In this document: one piece after another, positions 10,146 through 21,464 of the stretch
Position numbering within the stretch: position 1 is the first letter of the stretch
Layout of the letters: every line of letters begins with the position of its first letter
Assembly (NCBI GenBank): GCA_032622095.1
Contig: CP136066.1
Coordinates: 232,816,961 to 232,880,960 of the forward strand
Source of the DNA: Siphonodentalium dalli
Taxonomy: Eukaryota; Mollusca; Scaphopoda; Gadilida; Siphonodentaliidae
Direction: 5' to 3'
Length of the DNA stretch: 64,000 nt
Notes under the pieces: generated by a model
The model's input: only the letters and a program-made list of their open reading frames with translations
What the model was told of the DNA's origin: nothing
Databases searched by the model: none
Program-made: the position numbers and the translations under genes

Positions 10146-10587
10146 ACTGAGTGTGATTATCACTAAATCCAGCATTCCGATTGGTCGGCGCCCACGTGAC
10201 TAGTTGCAATTATTTTTCGGTGAACGCGCAAGAGGGTCATAATTGCAACCATAATTACATCGACGCGTCATTGATTTTGGAGAAGAAGAACGCGTAATGT
10301 TTTGGGCGCATTTGCACTCGCGCAGGATTGACTTAATATATCATCAGGTTTCAATATAAAGAGCCGCGTTTTGAAATTGTTCTCGCTGGTTTCTGGTCGG
10401 GTGCTATGGGATATTTTGGGCTGGTTTGTCACGATACACTTTTCGATTTAAATACATTTACAAAAGTGGCTTTTTCGCTAAATGTATATAAATATAAGGA
10501 TTAACTGTTGGGTTTTACACAAGTTATGACCACTTACCTCACGGTTACGTCTCCATAAAAACAGTCCACGTGACAGTTAATCCTTAA
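10146..10587. repeat. Dispersed repeat, about 440 bp (copy 1)
   Basis: It begins ACTGAGTGTGATTATCAC and ends near CAGTTAATCCTTAA. A reverse-oriented copy lies at 56846-57242. Near its right end GGATTAACTGT and ACAGTTAATCC form an internal inverted pair. It starts just where the LINE tail ends. No clear TIR or target duplication. Confidence 0.75.
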
Positions 10588-10829
10588 TTGAATTGAGAAC
10601 GGGACGTATATAACTGACCAGAACGCGCTGTGACATCTAAAGCAGCATATGTTGATTGATGAGCATCGCCGTGTTGCATATGTCGCAAGAGTATGGGCGT
10701 AGTCCAGGAGATATTGGTCGACCTCTGCACCCCCCCCCCAGGACTCAACTTCACCCACTAATTTTCTTTAATGTCTCCTCTAATTTTTGTTCGGTAGTTA
10801 ACAAGAAAAAACGGTAGCCGCAGAGACTC

Positions 10830-11910
10830 CAGTCAAGATGGCGTCCATCGTGGCGGCCATTTGTTTTTTATATGCAACAGGACTCTTTGATTGCCGTTAT
10901 AGTAAAGATGTTATCACATGCGGTCTTATTTTCCGCTCGATTCGTTATATGCTAATATACAACCCTTACAAATTAGCCAAATATCGGACACCAAAATCCA
11001 ATATGGCAGTCAAGATTGCCACCGAAATGTGAAAAATTGCTATTTTTATATTTCACCACATTTCGTTTGTGTCTGTGGGAAAACGTGGACATCTTGGGGT
11101 GATATTATATATTTATCGTATAGAAGAGTCATTTATGAACACAATGGGACCATAAAATACATTCCTTGTTAGATATATTTGTCTGATATCACGATTTCCC
11201 AAATGCCGTTATAATCCGGTCAAAGCCGAAACGACGCTAATAACGCAATGTCTGTTTCGAATCTTAGAGTGTTATTGCTATTATAACTCCACCCATTAAT
11301 ATATATGTGCACGAGATACCCGGGCTGGGATTCCTCTTTTACCTGAGTTGGGGAATATTTATCCAAATTCAAGATGGCGGCCAAAATGGCCACCAGAAAT
11401 TGAAAAATCGCTGATTTTAACATCAGTGAGCGTTATTGTCACGACAACTCCACACCTGCTTACTATTGTGAGTTGGGAACACTGAGTCGAAGATCTGTCC
11501 TTATACCGCATCCAAATAGAAGTCCCCAAATCCAAAATGGCGCCCATAATGGCAGACAGATTTAGAAAAATCACCGAAAATCCCTCATATTCACATCATT
11601 GGGCATTATATTCGAGAAAACTCCACCCATGATTACAGTTGAGTTGGAAATACTGAGGTGAAGTAACTACATTACATCTCATGCAAGAAATTGTCTTCCA
11701 AATTGAAGATGGCGGCCAAAATGGCGACCGAAATTTGAAAACACGCCTACGTTCCTTTACTTTCTTACGATGGGCGTTATTGTTTCGCGAATTCTACCCA
11801 CTATTACATGTTGATATGAAATATTGATATGAAGTATTCATTTGAGTTTGTCAAGGTGGCGGTTAACTGTCGGCCAGAAATTGAAAAGAAATCGATATTT
11901 TCACATACTA
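10830..11910. repeat. Old tandem array, unit about 150-170 bp, with AAGATGGCGGCC motif
   Basis: Diverged units carry an AAATGGC-pair segment followed by GAAATTTGAAAA and, about 50 bases on, GGGCGTTATTG plus AACTCCACCCATTA. The motif recurs near 10840, 10995, 11372, 11533, 11705 and 11852. Short frames inside it (10838-11172 plus, 11220-11574 minus) follow the repeat and are not genes. Confidence 0.6.
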
Positions 11911-11979
11911 AATTCAACTTTTTGTCATAATATCGACATGTATGGACGAAAATGTTCATACACCATCTATTAGTTCAAC

Positions 11980-12175
11980 TTAAAACATATCAAAACTCAT
12001 AACATGGCTCGTGTCTTTCTGAGAGGATGAAAACCCACAATTAATATCGCGATGTGGCATTTCGAAATCCATTCTCCACTTAGCGCCGATAATGGCCATA
12101 ACCGTAGGGCCGCCGAATAGATATATTAGAACAATACCTGATAACATATTCTGATTTGCCACGTCCATAATTACC
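11980..12175 (-). other. Possible intron or C-terminal part of the vWA-like relic
   Basis: A minus-strand frame (62 codons from 12168) has a hydrophobic run MLSGIVLIYLFGGPTVMAII followed by a charged tail, as in a single-pass membrane anchor. It directly follows the donor-like GTAATT at 12174-12169, so it may equally be intron. No family recognised. Confidence 0.2.
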
Positions 12176-12245
12176 TGGACCAGTTTCCATTTCTAGTTCG
12201 CTCACATCGACAAAGTTTTCAACACTTCCTGGGAGAAGGGTCCCT
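12175..12245 (-). pseudogene. Candidate short exon downstream of the vWA-like relic
   Basis: On the minus strand an acceptor-like ATTAG precedes 12245 and CAG|GTAATT follows 12175. The frame between reads GTLLPGSVENFVDVSELEME. Its size (71 bases) and clean splice-like borders suggest an exon of the same gene as the relic at 12906-12430, with about 190 bases between them. Confidence 0.3.
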
Positions 12246-12429
12246 CTAATCATAACGTTTCACACAATTCATTGTCCGGTGTCTAGCTTACGATTTTAAA
12301 TATTTGTTAAATATGGGATTGGTGTGTCATCTTGAACTAGAAAGCAATTGGTCGATGAGTATACAAGCTTACAGAAGGTCATCTCTATGTAATTGTCTCA
12401 TACCCCATGGGGATAACGACATGTTCATC

Positions 12430-12906
12430 TGGCGAAATTCCCAGTTAGCTAGTCACTTCTCGATAGATGGTTCGTCAACTCACAAACTTAGCGAACTTCG
12501 GCAGTGTCTCGATGGTTGCTAGCTGTCTAATTTTCTTGGACAGGATGCCCATCTGCTAAGGAGAAGGCCACAATGTACCGACTACCCACACTTCTTGACC
12601 ATGGTCTTAAGCAAACTGTGTGACGTCCCGCAGTAATTTCGTCGAATTGCTCCCATCAGAGAAGAACAATACTCGCGGTGCTAGTGTGGACATGCGCCAT
12701 GATAGTGGGAATGAGATGGGCCACGGTATACACCACCCCTACACCAGGTGCATGTTTCAGATATAGAATGCCATGCGTCTCCGTGTTTTGGTGTGGTACT
12801 ATTGTATTTCCCCATCCGTTTCGAAGCCGTTCTGAATCAACTTGATCAGACGTATATTTGTGTCTGGATAATACTATGCTAGCCTCCCCCAGAACAGTCG
12901 GGTGGC
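12430..12906 (-). pseudogene. Degraded von Willebrand factor A (vWA)-like domain
   Basis: After a CTTTAG acceptor-like site, an ATG-less frame stays open for 82 codons (12906 to the TGA at 12658-12656) and contains NTETHGILYLKHAPG and AHVHTSTASIV. One frame over, the next strand reads FSDGSNSTKLLRDVTQF, then a stop (TAA at 12609-12607), then DHGQEVWVVGT. A third frame gives LSKKIRQLATIETLPKFAKF. In vWA domains this order is expected: a T-containing loop with ...AL..L, a hydrophobic strand ending in SDG or TDG, a helix, a VVG strand, then an ...L..IA.. helix. So I infer one vWA domain with at least two frameshifts and an in-frame stop. The N-terminal DxSxS metal-site strand is not seen. The fit is by pattern memory only. 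Confidence 0.45.
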
Positions 12907-12937
12907 CTAAAGGATATTGTATTTAAAGAATCAAGGT

Positions 12938-12942
12938 ATGCG

Positions 12943-12977
<35 letters not shown>
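12938..12977. repeat. GTT microsatellite
   Basis: Twelve or so perfect GTT triplets. The poly-Cys reading of the frame starting at 12917 is an artefact of this tract. Confidence 0.95.
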
Positions 12978-13249
12978 ATCCTCTCTCAGGGTTAGTGTCA
13001 GTATGTGAGGGTATTATTCAAGAAAATGTCACGACTGTGGTGCATTTATTTCACTATGTGTTTAAAGAACAATTTATAGTCTCGACGGCAATGGCTGTGG
13101 ACGTTGGGAAACGTGCCCTTTATGATCATATAGCTTTATATAAATAAGCATAGGAAGGCAGTGTAATTCATAGAATTGATGACAATGGTACAAATTTCAA
13201 CTTAATGCATATTTTGTTGTGTTTATCTTTGGTTAATTTCACGACATGG

Positions 13250-13588
13250 TCAGTTTGAACCAGTATCTTGCCAAATATTAGCCATAGTATTACCCGTATA
13301 AAACCGACTGAATGGGGAAAGAACCGACTCGATCAGGAGAGAACCCAAACAAATATCAAAATTCGCGGTTTTCGTCGTTGTTATGACACACACAATGGAA
13401 TGTTCGTTATTATTACGCTCGTTTGGGCCACCGATTGTGAGGGGAATGGAAACATTAATCGAATTATCAGCTCGATGGCTCCAAAATTGTGTTTTAACTG
13501 TCAAAAAGTCGCGAAAATGTATAATTTCTATCATAAGGAACCGTCACAAATCAGTCACAAACCGGCGATAGAACGACTTCCGATGTAA
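13250..13588. other. Region with overlapping ORFs on both strands, unknown
   Basis: A plus frame (106 codons, 13268-13588) and a minus frame (94 codons, 13534-13250) overlap almost completely. Neither shows a domain, signal peptide or repeat that I recognise. At least one must be chance; possibly both. Confidence 0.2.
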
Positions 13589-13599
13589 CAGTTCCTACA

Positions 13600-14655
13600 C
13601 AGTGCTTTATTCTCAACATTTAAATTCTTATAAGTGGCAAGGTATTTTATTTTTTTTGCACGAACGAGTCAATCAATTACTGTGCATGGAACATCGCTTT
13701 TACAATCTGTTTTATTATTACCGATTCCCACGCATTTGAGGGGACCTGTGAGAAATCTCCTAAAATTAAACGTGCAACTTGTCATTATTTGAGATGTCAC
13801 CAAAACGGATTATATATTTCGCATTTTGACTGTTTCTGTTTGAATATATCTTTCGGACAGGTATGTACGATCTATCGCTATTGTATGTGTGTGTTCGGGG
13901 GAGGGTATATGTGTTTATGTGGACATGCAGGCCCAGATGAGAAGATGAGAAGGCATTGTGATCATGTATGCGTGGTCGTTTAGGGTTGAAATACAATCGT
14001 CACACTGGTATCTGATAAGTCTTGAAACAGCCAGACGATACGATATATGTATATCCGATCATATATAGGTTCCATTGTCGCGTTAAGGTCTACTCGAGTG
14101 GAACGAACCATAAAGTGTGTCAAACCATCATGACTATAACAAAGAATTGGCACTCTACAAACCCCAATTAGGTTAACACGAAGCTAATATCGGAATTATA
14201 TCGGAATTATATAATATTGGAATTATTCCAATAATAAATTTGCAGAACAAGCTATCACGATATAATATTTATTCAGTAAAAACTTTACTTTCTGGAGATC
14301 CAAGTTTGTCAAACTCCAATAATGAAGAAATTTATTTTCAGGGCTGTCAAAAAAGAGACACATCTCAGGTGAGAACATACAAATTTTAATAGCAGATGGC
14401 TATTATGGGGAAATATACAATAACAATAATAATTCTGAAAAAAGGTGACAACTGCAGTCGAAAGCGCCTTATGAACTTAGCCACTGCATTTTCAACTTAA
14501 GGATGACCACAGCATATTTTAGCGCAAACAGATAGATACTTACGCTTCATATAATTTTTGAATAAGTTGTGAGAGACTAGCAGCAACAACAACAACCTAT
14601 ACCATTATCCACGTATAAATACCTTATATATTTGTTTAATGTCATGTCCATTTTT
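13600..14655. other. Unannotated stretch
   Basis: Nothing recognisable apart from short AT-rich direct repeats such as ATCGGAATTATAT around 14190-14235. Confidence 0.35.
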
Positions 14656-14656
14656 T

Positions 14657-15047
14657 TCGGTAAGGCGGGTAGGAATCGTGATTATGTGGCCATATAGCGA
14701 CATCTTGTGCCACTAAATACTCAAATCATGCGAAATTTCCTTCAAACTTGGTCGATTTCTTATTTGCCATCCCCCAGTATATCTGTAGGTGGTCAACCGA
14801 GGGTCAACTGGTCCCAGTTTTCGGTAAGGCGGGTAGGATTCGTGATTATATTCGACATCTTGTGCCACTAAATACTCAAACTATACGAAATCTCCTTCAA
14901 ACTTGGTCGATTTCTTATTTGCCACCCCCCCCCCCAGGATATCTGTATAGGTGGTCAACCGATGGTCAACTGGTCCCAGTGGATATGAATCGTCGATTTC
15001 TTATTTGCCATCCCCCAGGATATCTGTAGGTGGTCAACCGAGGGTCA
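14657..15047. repeat. Tandem repeat, 164-bp unit, about 2.4 copies
   Basis: Units start TCGGTAAGGCGGGTAGG at 14657 and 14821; a partial third copy (TTCTTATTTGCCATCCCCCA to GGTCAACCGAGGGTCAA) fills 14998-15047. The second copy has an expanded C run. The SINE that follows abuts the third copy. Confidence 0.9.
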
Positions 15048-15048
15048 A

Positions 15049-15355
15049 AAGGGGGCCTCGGTGGCTCAATCGGTTAGGGGTACAACTCCAAGCCGTTTCG
15101 CCCTCCAGCGCTGGCGATTAGGGTTCAAATCCACATGTTTCCATCGTGGACTTTGTAACTCGAAATCGTTATCTGGTGGAGTTACCAGTTACTCGCCGAT
15201 GGCCGGTGGTTTGCCGCACATGGTTGACGAGTTTATCAGCCATTGAAATCACTGTTAGATTAGTCGCAAGTATGCGGATTTCCTCCACCACTAACACTGG
15301 CAATGTCGTGATATGGCCTTAGTTGCTAAAGCGACAATAAACCCCAATCAATCAA
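15049..15355 (+). mobile_element. tRNA-derived SINE
   Basis: The 5' head reads GGGGGCCTCGGTGGCTCAAT followed by CGGTTAGG, containing an A box (TGGCTCAATCGGTTAGG), and GGTTCAAATCC about 60 bases on as a B box: an internal RNA polymerase III promoter. The body (CCTCCACCACTAACACTGG, then GTCGTGATATGGCC) and the tail CAATAAACCCCAATCAATCAA fit LINE-mobilised SINEs I associate with molluscs. The head is not a functional tRNA because the anticodon and acceptor stems do not pair fully. No target duplication is clear. Confidence 0.75.
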
Positions 15356-15388
15356 ATCAACCCTCGTTACACTGGTATGCAGGGAAGA

Positions 15389-15417
15389 GTTCAGTCCCCT
15401 CGTTACACTGGTCCAGC
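15389..15417. repeat. Single relic of the 38-bp satellite unit
   Basis: GAGTTCAGTCCCCTCGTTAC followed by ACTGGTCCA matches the core of the satellite at 21999-23706 with few differences, 6.6 kb away from it. A shorter echo lies just before it at 15358-15372. Confidence 0.7.
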
Positions 15418-15434
15418 CAATTTCCAAATAAATG

Positions 15435-15507
15435 CGGATATATAGTTCGGTTTATAAATATGGATATATAGTTCGGTTTATAAATATGGATATATAGTTC
15501 GGTTTCT
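15435..15507. repeat. Tandem repeat, 26-bp unit, about 2.8 copies
   Basis: GGATATATAGTTCGGTTT followed by ATAAATAT repeats almost exactly. Confidence 0.9.
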
Positions 15508-15947
15508 CGTGCACAATAATGCAGAATGAATTGTAACCGAGAAAAGTCTAAAAATAAGAGATTTCCTCACATTCTTTGTAAGTGACAGACTAGCATAGCA
15601 AGAAACTGAACACTACCATCTAGTTTGTAGAGTTATCTCTCTTCCTCTATAAAGATAAACACAGGACTTTGTCCGGTTTCCCGTTTAAATAGGGTCCGCT
15701 GGCTCTGTCATTGTGTACTATTTGTGCGCGTGAAAATAAGCACAATACGGGCTTATTTTACAACTGCGCGAAATAAGCTCATATTGGCATTGTTTGAGAT
15801 CTCAAATATGCTCAAATATGGGCCTGAACGCTGGTTACTAAAACAGCAGACCAACGTGGGACCAGTTTCTTTGAAAATATTTTTACGAGAACTGGTCTGA
15901 AAATAACGCGAACAAACCAACTCACGACTTACCCACATGCTCCTGGG

Positions 15948-16001
15948 GAAAATTACTAAAATACCAATATAGTATTTGGTATTTTAGTAATTTTCCCCAG
16001 G
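15948..16001. repeat. Perfect 24-bp stem hairpin
   Basis: CTGGGGAAAATTACTAAAAT continuing to ACCA is mirrored by its reverse complement after a short loop (ATATAGTATT). It is isolated and not related to the hairpin cassettes. Confidence 0.85.
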
Positions 16002-16130
16002 GACCTGTGGAAATACCATGCATATGCACGCATGCACGCTCTTTATAGTTTGTGCACACAGACTATGTGAATATTTAAGTCGAAAATTAATCTATTTGCA
16101 CAGGATAGGCTGCAGATGAGTTAGGTCACA

Positions 16131-16445
16131 CAGGGGCGCCGGAGATGACAAGTATTGGCAACCGCCCCTCTTGTCGACCATCAGTGGGGCACATGTTGAG
16201 GGGGCACATGAGGAGGGGACACATGGGGTGGGACATGATTAGAGGGACACGCGGGGAGGGGGCACATGGGGAGTGGACCAAAATGGGAGGGAGACACATG
16301 GGGATGGAACACATGGGGGGACACATGTGATTGGGAGATATGAGGAGGGGCACATGGGAGGGGCACATGGGAGGGGCACATGGGGAGGGGACACATCAGG
16401 AGGGGACACATCCGGAGGGGACACACCGGCAGGGGAACACATTGG
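16131..16445. repeat. G-rich minisatellite beside a hAT end relic
   Basis: The first 13 bases, CAGGGGCGCCGGA, equal the end of the hAT-like element at 40542. From 16185 on, units of GGGGCACATGGGGA and GGGGACACATC repeat every 12-30 bases. Plus and minus frames of 60-111 codons (for example repeated MCP/HVP) follow the repeat and are not genes. The G runs could form quadruplexes. Confidence 0.75.
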
Positions 16446-16771
16446 GACAATAAAGTACCCTTTCTTTTTGCGTAGAATGGTAAGAAAATCTCGCATGCAT
16501 ATCAGCCAAAGAATTGCTATATGTTTCAAACAGAAAATTGATTTTTTTCATTATAAAACCAAATGGAGGTTTGCTCTCCAAAATACACCTAATAATATTC
16601 GCTATTAATGTTTTCCCTGTATCGAAATATAGGTCGATAAATACTTGAAATACATCTCTATGCGGGAATTATGAATATATGTCCCATTGAAGTAATCAGA
16701 AATACAACTTTGAACACGGTGTGTTCCCAAACAAATAACAGCCATGTGTACGACATGGAACAGAAAAGAGA

Positions 16772-17882
16772 ATTCCGTGTTAGCCGAGTCCTGATATGAT
16801 ATACATAAAGAGCGTTCCTGTTAGGGTATTCCTGATATGGTAGACATAAAGAGCGTTCGTGTTATGGTATTCCTGATATGATAGAAATAAAGAGCGTTCG
16901 TGCTAGGGTATGCATGATGTTGTAGAAATAAAGAGCGTTCGAGTTAGCGTATTCATGATATGGTAGAAATAAAGAGCGTTCGTGTTAGGGTATCCTGATA
17001 TGGTAGAAATAAAGAGCATTCGTGTTAGGATATTCCTGATATGGTAGACATAAAGAGCGTTCGTGTTAGGGTATTCCTGATATGGTAGAAATAAAGAGCG
17101 TTAGTGTTAGGGTATTCCTGATATGGTAGAAATAAAGAGCGTTGGTGTTAGGGTATTCCTGATATGATAGAAATAAAGAGCTTTCGTGTTAGGGTATTCC
17201 TGATATGATAGAAATAAAGAGCGTTCGTGTTATGGTATTCCTGATATGGTAGAAATAAAGAGCGTTGGTGTTAGGGTATATCTGATATGGTCGAAATAAA
17301 GAGCGTTCGTGTTGGGGTATTCCTGATATGGTAGAAATAAAGAGCGTTCGTGTTAGGGTATTCATCATATGATATAAATAAAGAGCGTTCGTGTTAGGGT
17401 ATTCATGATATGGTATAAATAAAGGGCGTTCGTGTTAGTGTATTCCTGATATGATAGAAATAAAGAGCGTTCGTGTTAGTGTATTCCTGATATGGTAGAA
17501 ATAAAGAGCGTTTGGTGTTAGGGTATATCTGATATGGTAGAAATAAGGAGCGTTCGTGTTAGGGTATATCTGATATGGTAGAAATAAGGAGCGTTCGTGT
17601 TGGGGTATTCCTGATATGATAGAAATAAAGAGCGTTCGTGTTATGGTATTCCTGATATGGTAGAACTAAAGAGCGTTCGTGTTACAGTATTCCTGATATT
17701 GTAGAAATAAAGAGCGTTCGTGTTATGGTATTCCTGATATGGTAGAAATAAAGAGCGTTCGTGTTAGGGTATTCCTGATATGGTATAAATAAAGAGCGTT
17801 CATGTTTGGGTATATTCCTGATATGGTAGAAATGAGGAGCGTTCGTGTTAAGGTATTCCTGATATGATAGAAATAAAGAGCA
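16772..17882. repeat. 41-bp minisatellite, about 27 copies
   Basis: Consensus ATTCCTGATATGGTAGAAAT followed by AAAGAGCGTTCGTGTTAGGGT, with point differences and small indels. The core ATAAAGAGCGTTC also occurs, reversed, twice inside the element at 60168-61080 (60671 and 60767 regions). Confidence 0.95.
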
Positions 17883-17889
17883 TGTGTTT

Positions 17890-18300
17890 CACTTCTGTGC
17901 GAACAATTGAACACAGCTGGGAAATTGCTGTAACCATGGCAAGTATTTTCCGGAGCATATGAAGCCGGTATATCAATATTTCATGTATTTTTCAAACACC
18001 TTATACCTCCTTGCAAATTAAGTCTGGACACAATTTGGAAGCTCGAATGAGCCATGTCCGTTTAACTCTGTTGTTTTACTAAATATTCATTGACGAGTAG
18101 TTATCCATAAGGAAATGCTCAGATAATAAGTTCAACAAACCACCATGAAATTTTCCCACCAATGAATAGCAATCCTTCAGCGCTTTCTATCGTGTGCTTA
18201 ATTAATAACCACCTGATTTTAGAGTTATCCATCTTCATCCGCATCTTCGTCCGATCGACCACGTGCTTATGATACACAAACAATAGAAATAGTTTATCAA
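17890..18300. other. Unannotated stretch
   Basis: Only a single diverged copy (18075-18135) of the unit that forms the tandem array at 29233-29490 is recognisable. Confidence 0.4.
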
Positions 18301-18308
18301 AAGGAATT

Positions 18309-18432
18309 GTAATTTAGGGGTATACAACGTGATATGCATCTTTAATTATAGTAATTTAGGTGTTTACATCTGATTATACATCTTTAATAGTAATTCAGGT
18401 GTACACATCGGAATATGCATCTTTAATTATAG
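18309..18432. repeat. Tandem repeat, 39-42-bp unit, three copies
   Basis: Each unit runs from GTAATTTAGG, through a TACA-containing middle, to CATCTTTAATTATA. Confidence 0.85.
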
Positions 18433-18439
18433 CTTGGAA

Positions 18440-19440
18440 TTGGACAGCGCTCTACAAAGTTGTATTGTTAGCTAAATTTTACTGTTTCATCAGTTATACC
18501 AATAACCCCACCCCCAATACCCCACTGCTTCGTAATTTATACCAATACCTCTGACTGAAAAAGTGCCCTTTCTGGAATGTGTACCCCGCCCCACTGTTTT
18601 CTCCCTTGAAAGCTTCCGGCACCCTGAGGCCACCCACGACAAAGATAACTGATCACAAGTCAGATACCCACCGAAAACCTTCTTTCGACGTCCCTCGCCG
18701 TACCAATTAAAACAGACACAACATTTATAGTTGGAAATTGTTTACACCACATAGAGTTTGCAATATACCAAATCATTTACATAGGCCTCAGTGTTAACAA
18801 ATCCCGCGGGCCTGTATTCGCAGGAAAGATTTGACCCTGCACGAGTATTTAAAATTAAAGAACGTCCCTTTAGACACACGGAAATGTGCCGAAAAGCTGG
18901 ATCACACTGCAGCTTGACAAACGTCACACTACCCTTACAATTGAGAAAAAAATGACATCGAACAAAACACAAACACCTCCCATAAAGTATTCGCCATTTG
19001 CACAGCCATAACCGTTTACCATGTGGCTATATTTGATGTTTCTCGGCGGGAAACACTTTTGTGCATTTTTTCGTGCACTTTTCATCCATGTACCATTGAC
19101 CATTCAGCTGCCAGAATTTTTTTTATGCTGATCCTAGCTTGGGGGTGCCAGGGGAAATCACTCTACTAATTTGTATTTGGTGTGTTGTAACCTAGAGGTT
19201 TAAACTGACATGACTCGCTTGAGCTTCCAATTTATGTCTACATCATTTAAGGGGAAAAGATAGGTTGACAAATATTGATGTACCTGCTTCATATACTCTG
19301 AAAATTCCTGGCCATCACTTGGATATTTTCAAACCTTAGTTGAGTGTTAGTTACACATTTCCAACAATTGGAAAATTGGTGGCACCAGTTGCAACGTTCC
19401 AACCCAAATGTTGAACAAATGGTATTTATCAGCATGGCCA
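18440..19440. other. Unannotated stretch
   Basis: No domain or repeat recognised. A 76-codon minus frame (18972-18742) has no visible motif. Confidence 0.35.
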
Positions 19441-19830
19441 TGTTCAAGGGGGGCATGCGGGCGCAATTTGAAATTCCACCCACCACATCCCCGCCAACTG
19501 GGACCCTCTAGCCACGGTGGCCTCATATATAAGAGCATGCATTGGCCTAACAAATTTCATATTATTTTTTATAATTGTTAAAAAATGCAAGAATTTTTTT
19601 TTTAATGGTATAAATTGTTAAAGAATGTAAGAAATAATGATAAACAATGTTGTAGAATGTAAGAAAAATTTCTAAAAATGTTTTTTTAAATTGTTAAAGA
19701 ATGTATGAAAAAATTATTAAAAAAATTGTTATGCCAGTGCATTCTCTTATATATGCGAGTCGACCATATCTTAACTAGGATCGACTCGCATATATACTAT
19801 AAGGTATTTAATGTTGCGCCAGCGCAGCTC
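19440..19830. repeat. Composite of a CACGTCCCTG-family scrap and a decayed hairpin pair
   Basis: GGGACCCTCTAGCCACGGTGG at 19499-19519 belongs to the family at 20707-21055. It is followed by one half of a hairpin cassette (CATATATAAGAGCATGCATTGGC), the AT-rich spacer with TTAAAGAATGTAAGAAA repeats, and a second, damaged cassette (19733-19800). After it comes TTAATGTTGCGCCAGCGCAGCTCC, also seen near 20380 and 46985, always next to cassette remnants. Confidence 0.65.
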
Positions 19831-20219
19831 CCGTCATGAAAGTGTTAATAATACACTAACAATAATAATATAATACATAACAGTTGGAAATTTCACCCCC
19901 ACCAACGGAGATCAACTAGCCACGGTCCTGTCAACAAAAGTTTCAAAAAGCTGACTCGTTGGACAATTGCAGTATATGTCGAAGTGTTGTGTTGAGTTTT
20001 ATAAAACTGGACAACATGCTGTTTATATTATGTATCCATTCATGTGGAGTGCAAACTGAGAGTTAAAAATACATGATTTGTGGTCGAGTAAATAGCATGG
20101 TGTGTATTTAGCCTGAATAACATAGCATTCTACACGACTAGTCTGTCATGAGGTCAGTCCAGGGCGTCAATATCTTAACCCTTACATGACTCGAGCTTCC
20201 TGAATATTAGTGAAAACCC

Positions 20220-20412
20220 TGTACTAATTCATTCTCTTAATATGTGAGTGTCCCTCAGGGAGCCTCGCATATATAAGATAATACATAGGCCTAACAATAT
20301 TTACCTTGACCTTGTAAGCCATTGCATTTTCTGATATAAAGCGAATATTATCAGGTGTATTTTGGAGGGAAAACCGAGTCTTTAATGCTGCACCAGCGCA
20401 GCTCCTATCATG
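20220..20412. repeat. Decayed hairpin-cassette pair
   Basis: Half-cassettes (ATATATAAGATAATACATAGGC) and the linker TTTACCTTGACCTTGTAAG are recognisable and match the units at 53946-54225. The end again has TTAATGCTGCACCAGCGCAG. Confidence 0.6.
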
Positions 20413-20706
20413 GTAGGGCCATTCGACTGTTAATTACCATGTAGCGAGAGATATATCAGGGTGTGTTATAAGACCATCTTTAAAGTCTCCAATTAAACGC
20501 TGGAATTCATAAACATATTGTCTGTCCGTCAAGGGCGTGTCGATTGGGGGTTTGGTTACGTTCCCCCACTTCAACAACAACTTTTGTTCAGAACTTTATA
20601 AGTTGGAAAATTTAACAAAAACGGGGTCAAGTTGGTCTGGTTCAAGGGGCTGTCGTTGAAAATTCAAGTCTGACTCCTCTAAGAAGACCCTGTAGACACG
20701 TACCAA

Positions 20707-21055
20707 CAGGGACGTGGTCATATGAGGTTTGGTGTGTCTACCCCCATCCCACTCCCAACTTTTGTCGAAATGTTCGTCAGTTGGAAATGGTTGTCACTGT
20801 TTGATTTTGTAATCAATAATTAGTACATGGGGTGTTGGTTGGGGAAAAGTAATTTTTTTATACTTTTGGTCAAAATTTTTGCCTGAAATGGCCATCAATT
20901 GGAAATTTTCCAATCTTAAGGATAGTTATTGAAAATTTCAAACAGTTGGGAAGCTTGATATGCGAACCCACGGAGTTTGGTCTTGTTCAAGGGGTGGAAA
21001 TTTCAATGTGGACCCCCCCCCCCCAACAAAAGGGACCCTCTAGCTACGTCCCTGC
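20707..21055. mobile_element. TIR-like element of the CAGGGACGTGG family
   Basis: It starts CAGGGACGTGGTC and ends CTACGTCCCTG. The interior repeats GTTGGAAA..TTTCAA and GGTTCAAGGGG motifs, and GGGACCCTCTAGC lies just inside the right end. Related fragments are at 19440-19520, 19880-19945, 20540-20715 and 55937-56085. No target duplication seen. Confidence 0.5.
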
Positions 21056-21464
21056 GTTAGATGGTGGCATATACGTTATACGTAGAAGGCGATCGGCCTT
21101 TACTATGCGGCTCCTATTGTACCATACAAACCACAGAAGCGCTGCCTGTCTCGGTGGGCCGGGCGGAGATCAGGAGAACAAACCCTTTCGTGATCTGATA
21201 AGCTATTTAACCTCTAAATTTTATGTTGACTTTTCCCACTGCATTCATAAATCAAATATTTGCTAAGGCAGATGTCCGAGTCACCTGGTTAAAATTAATG
21301 GATATTTACACAAAACATGACTGATACATCAAGTATAATAGGTAGCCACATTGTATCAAGGGGTTATGGGGCAAGCGTCCATATAATCTAAGGATACGTC
21401 CATATACGCTCGTAAGTTTGCATGCTATCGAGGGGGCAACATGGTTCGCGCTGCATGTCACTTG

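Noticed and set aside
15049-15130. A tRNA gene
   Set aside because: A and B boxes are present but it is followed by a SINE body and tail, and a tRNA cloverleaf is not complete.
16126-16608. ORFs with repeated MCP or HVPL
   Set aside because: G-rich minisatellite shadows on both strands.
16772-17882. CRISPR array
   Set aside because: The 41-bp units have no variable spacers; this is a minisatellite.
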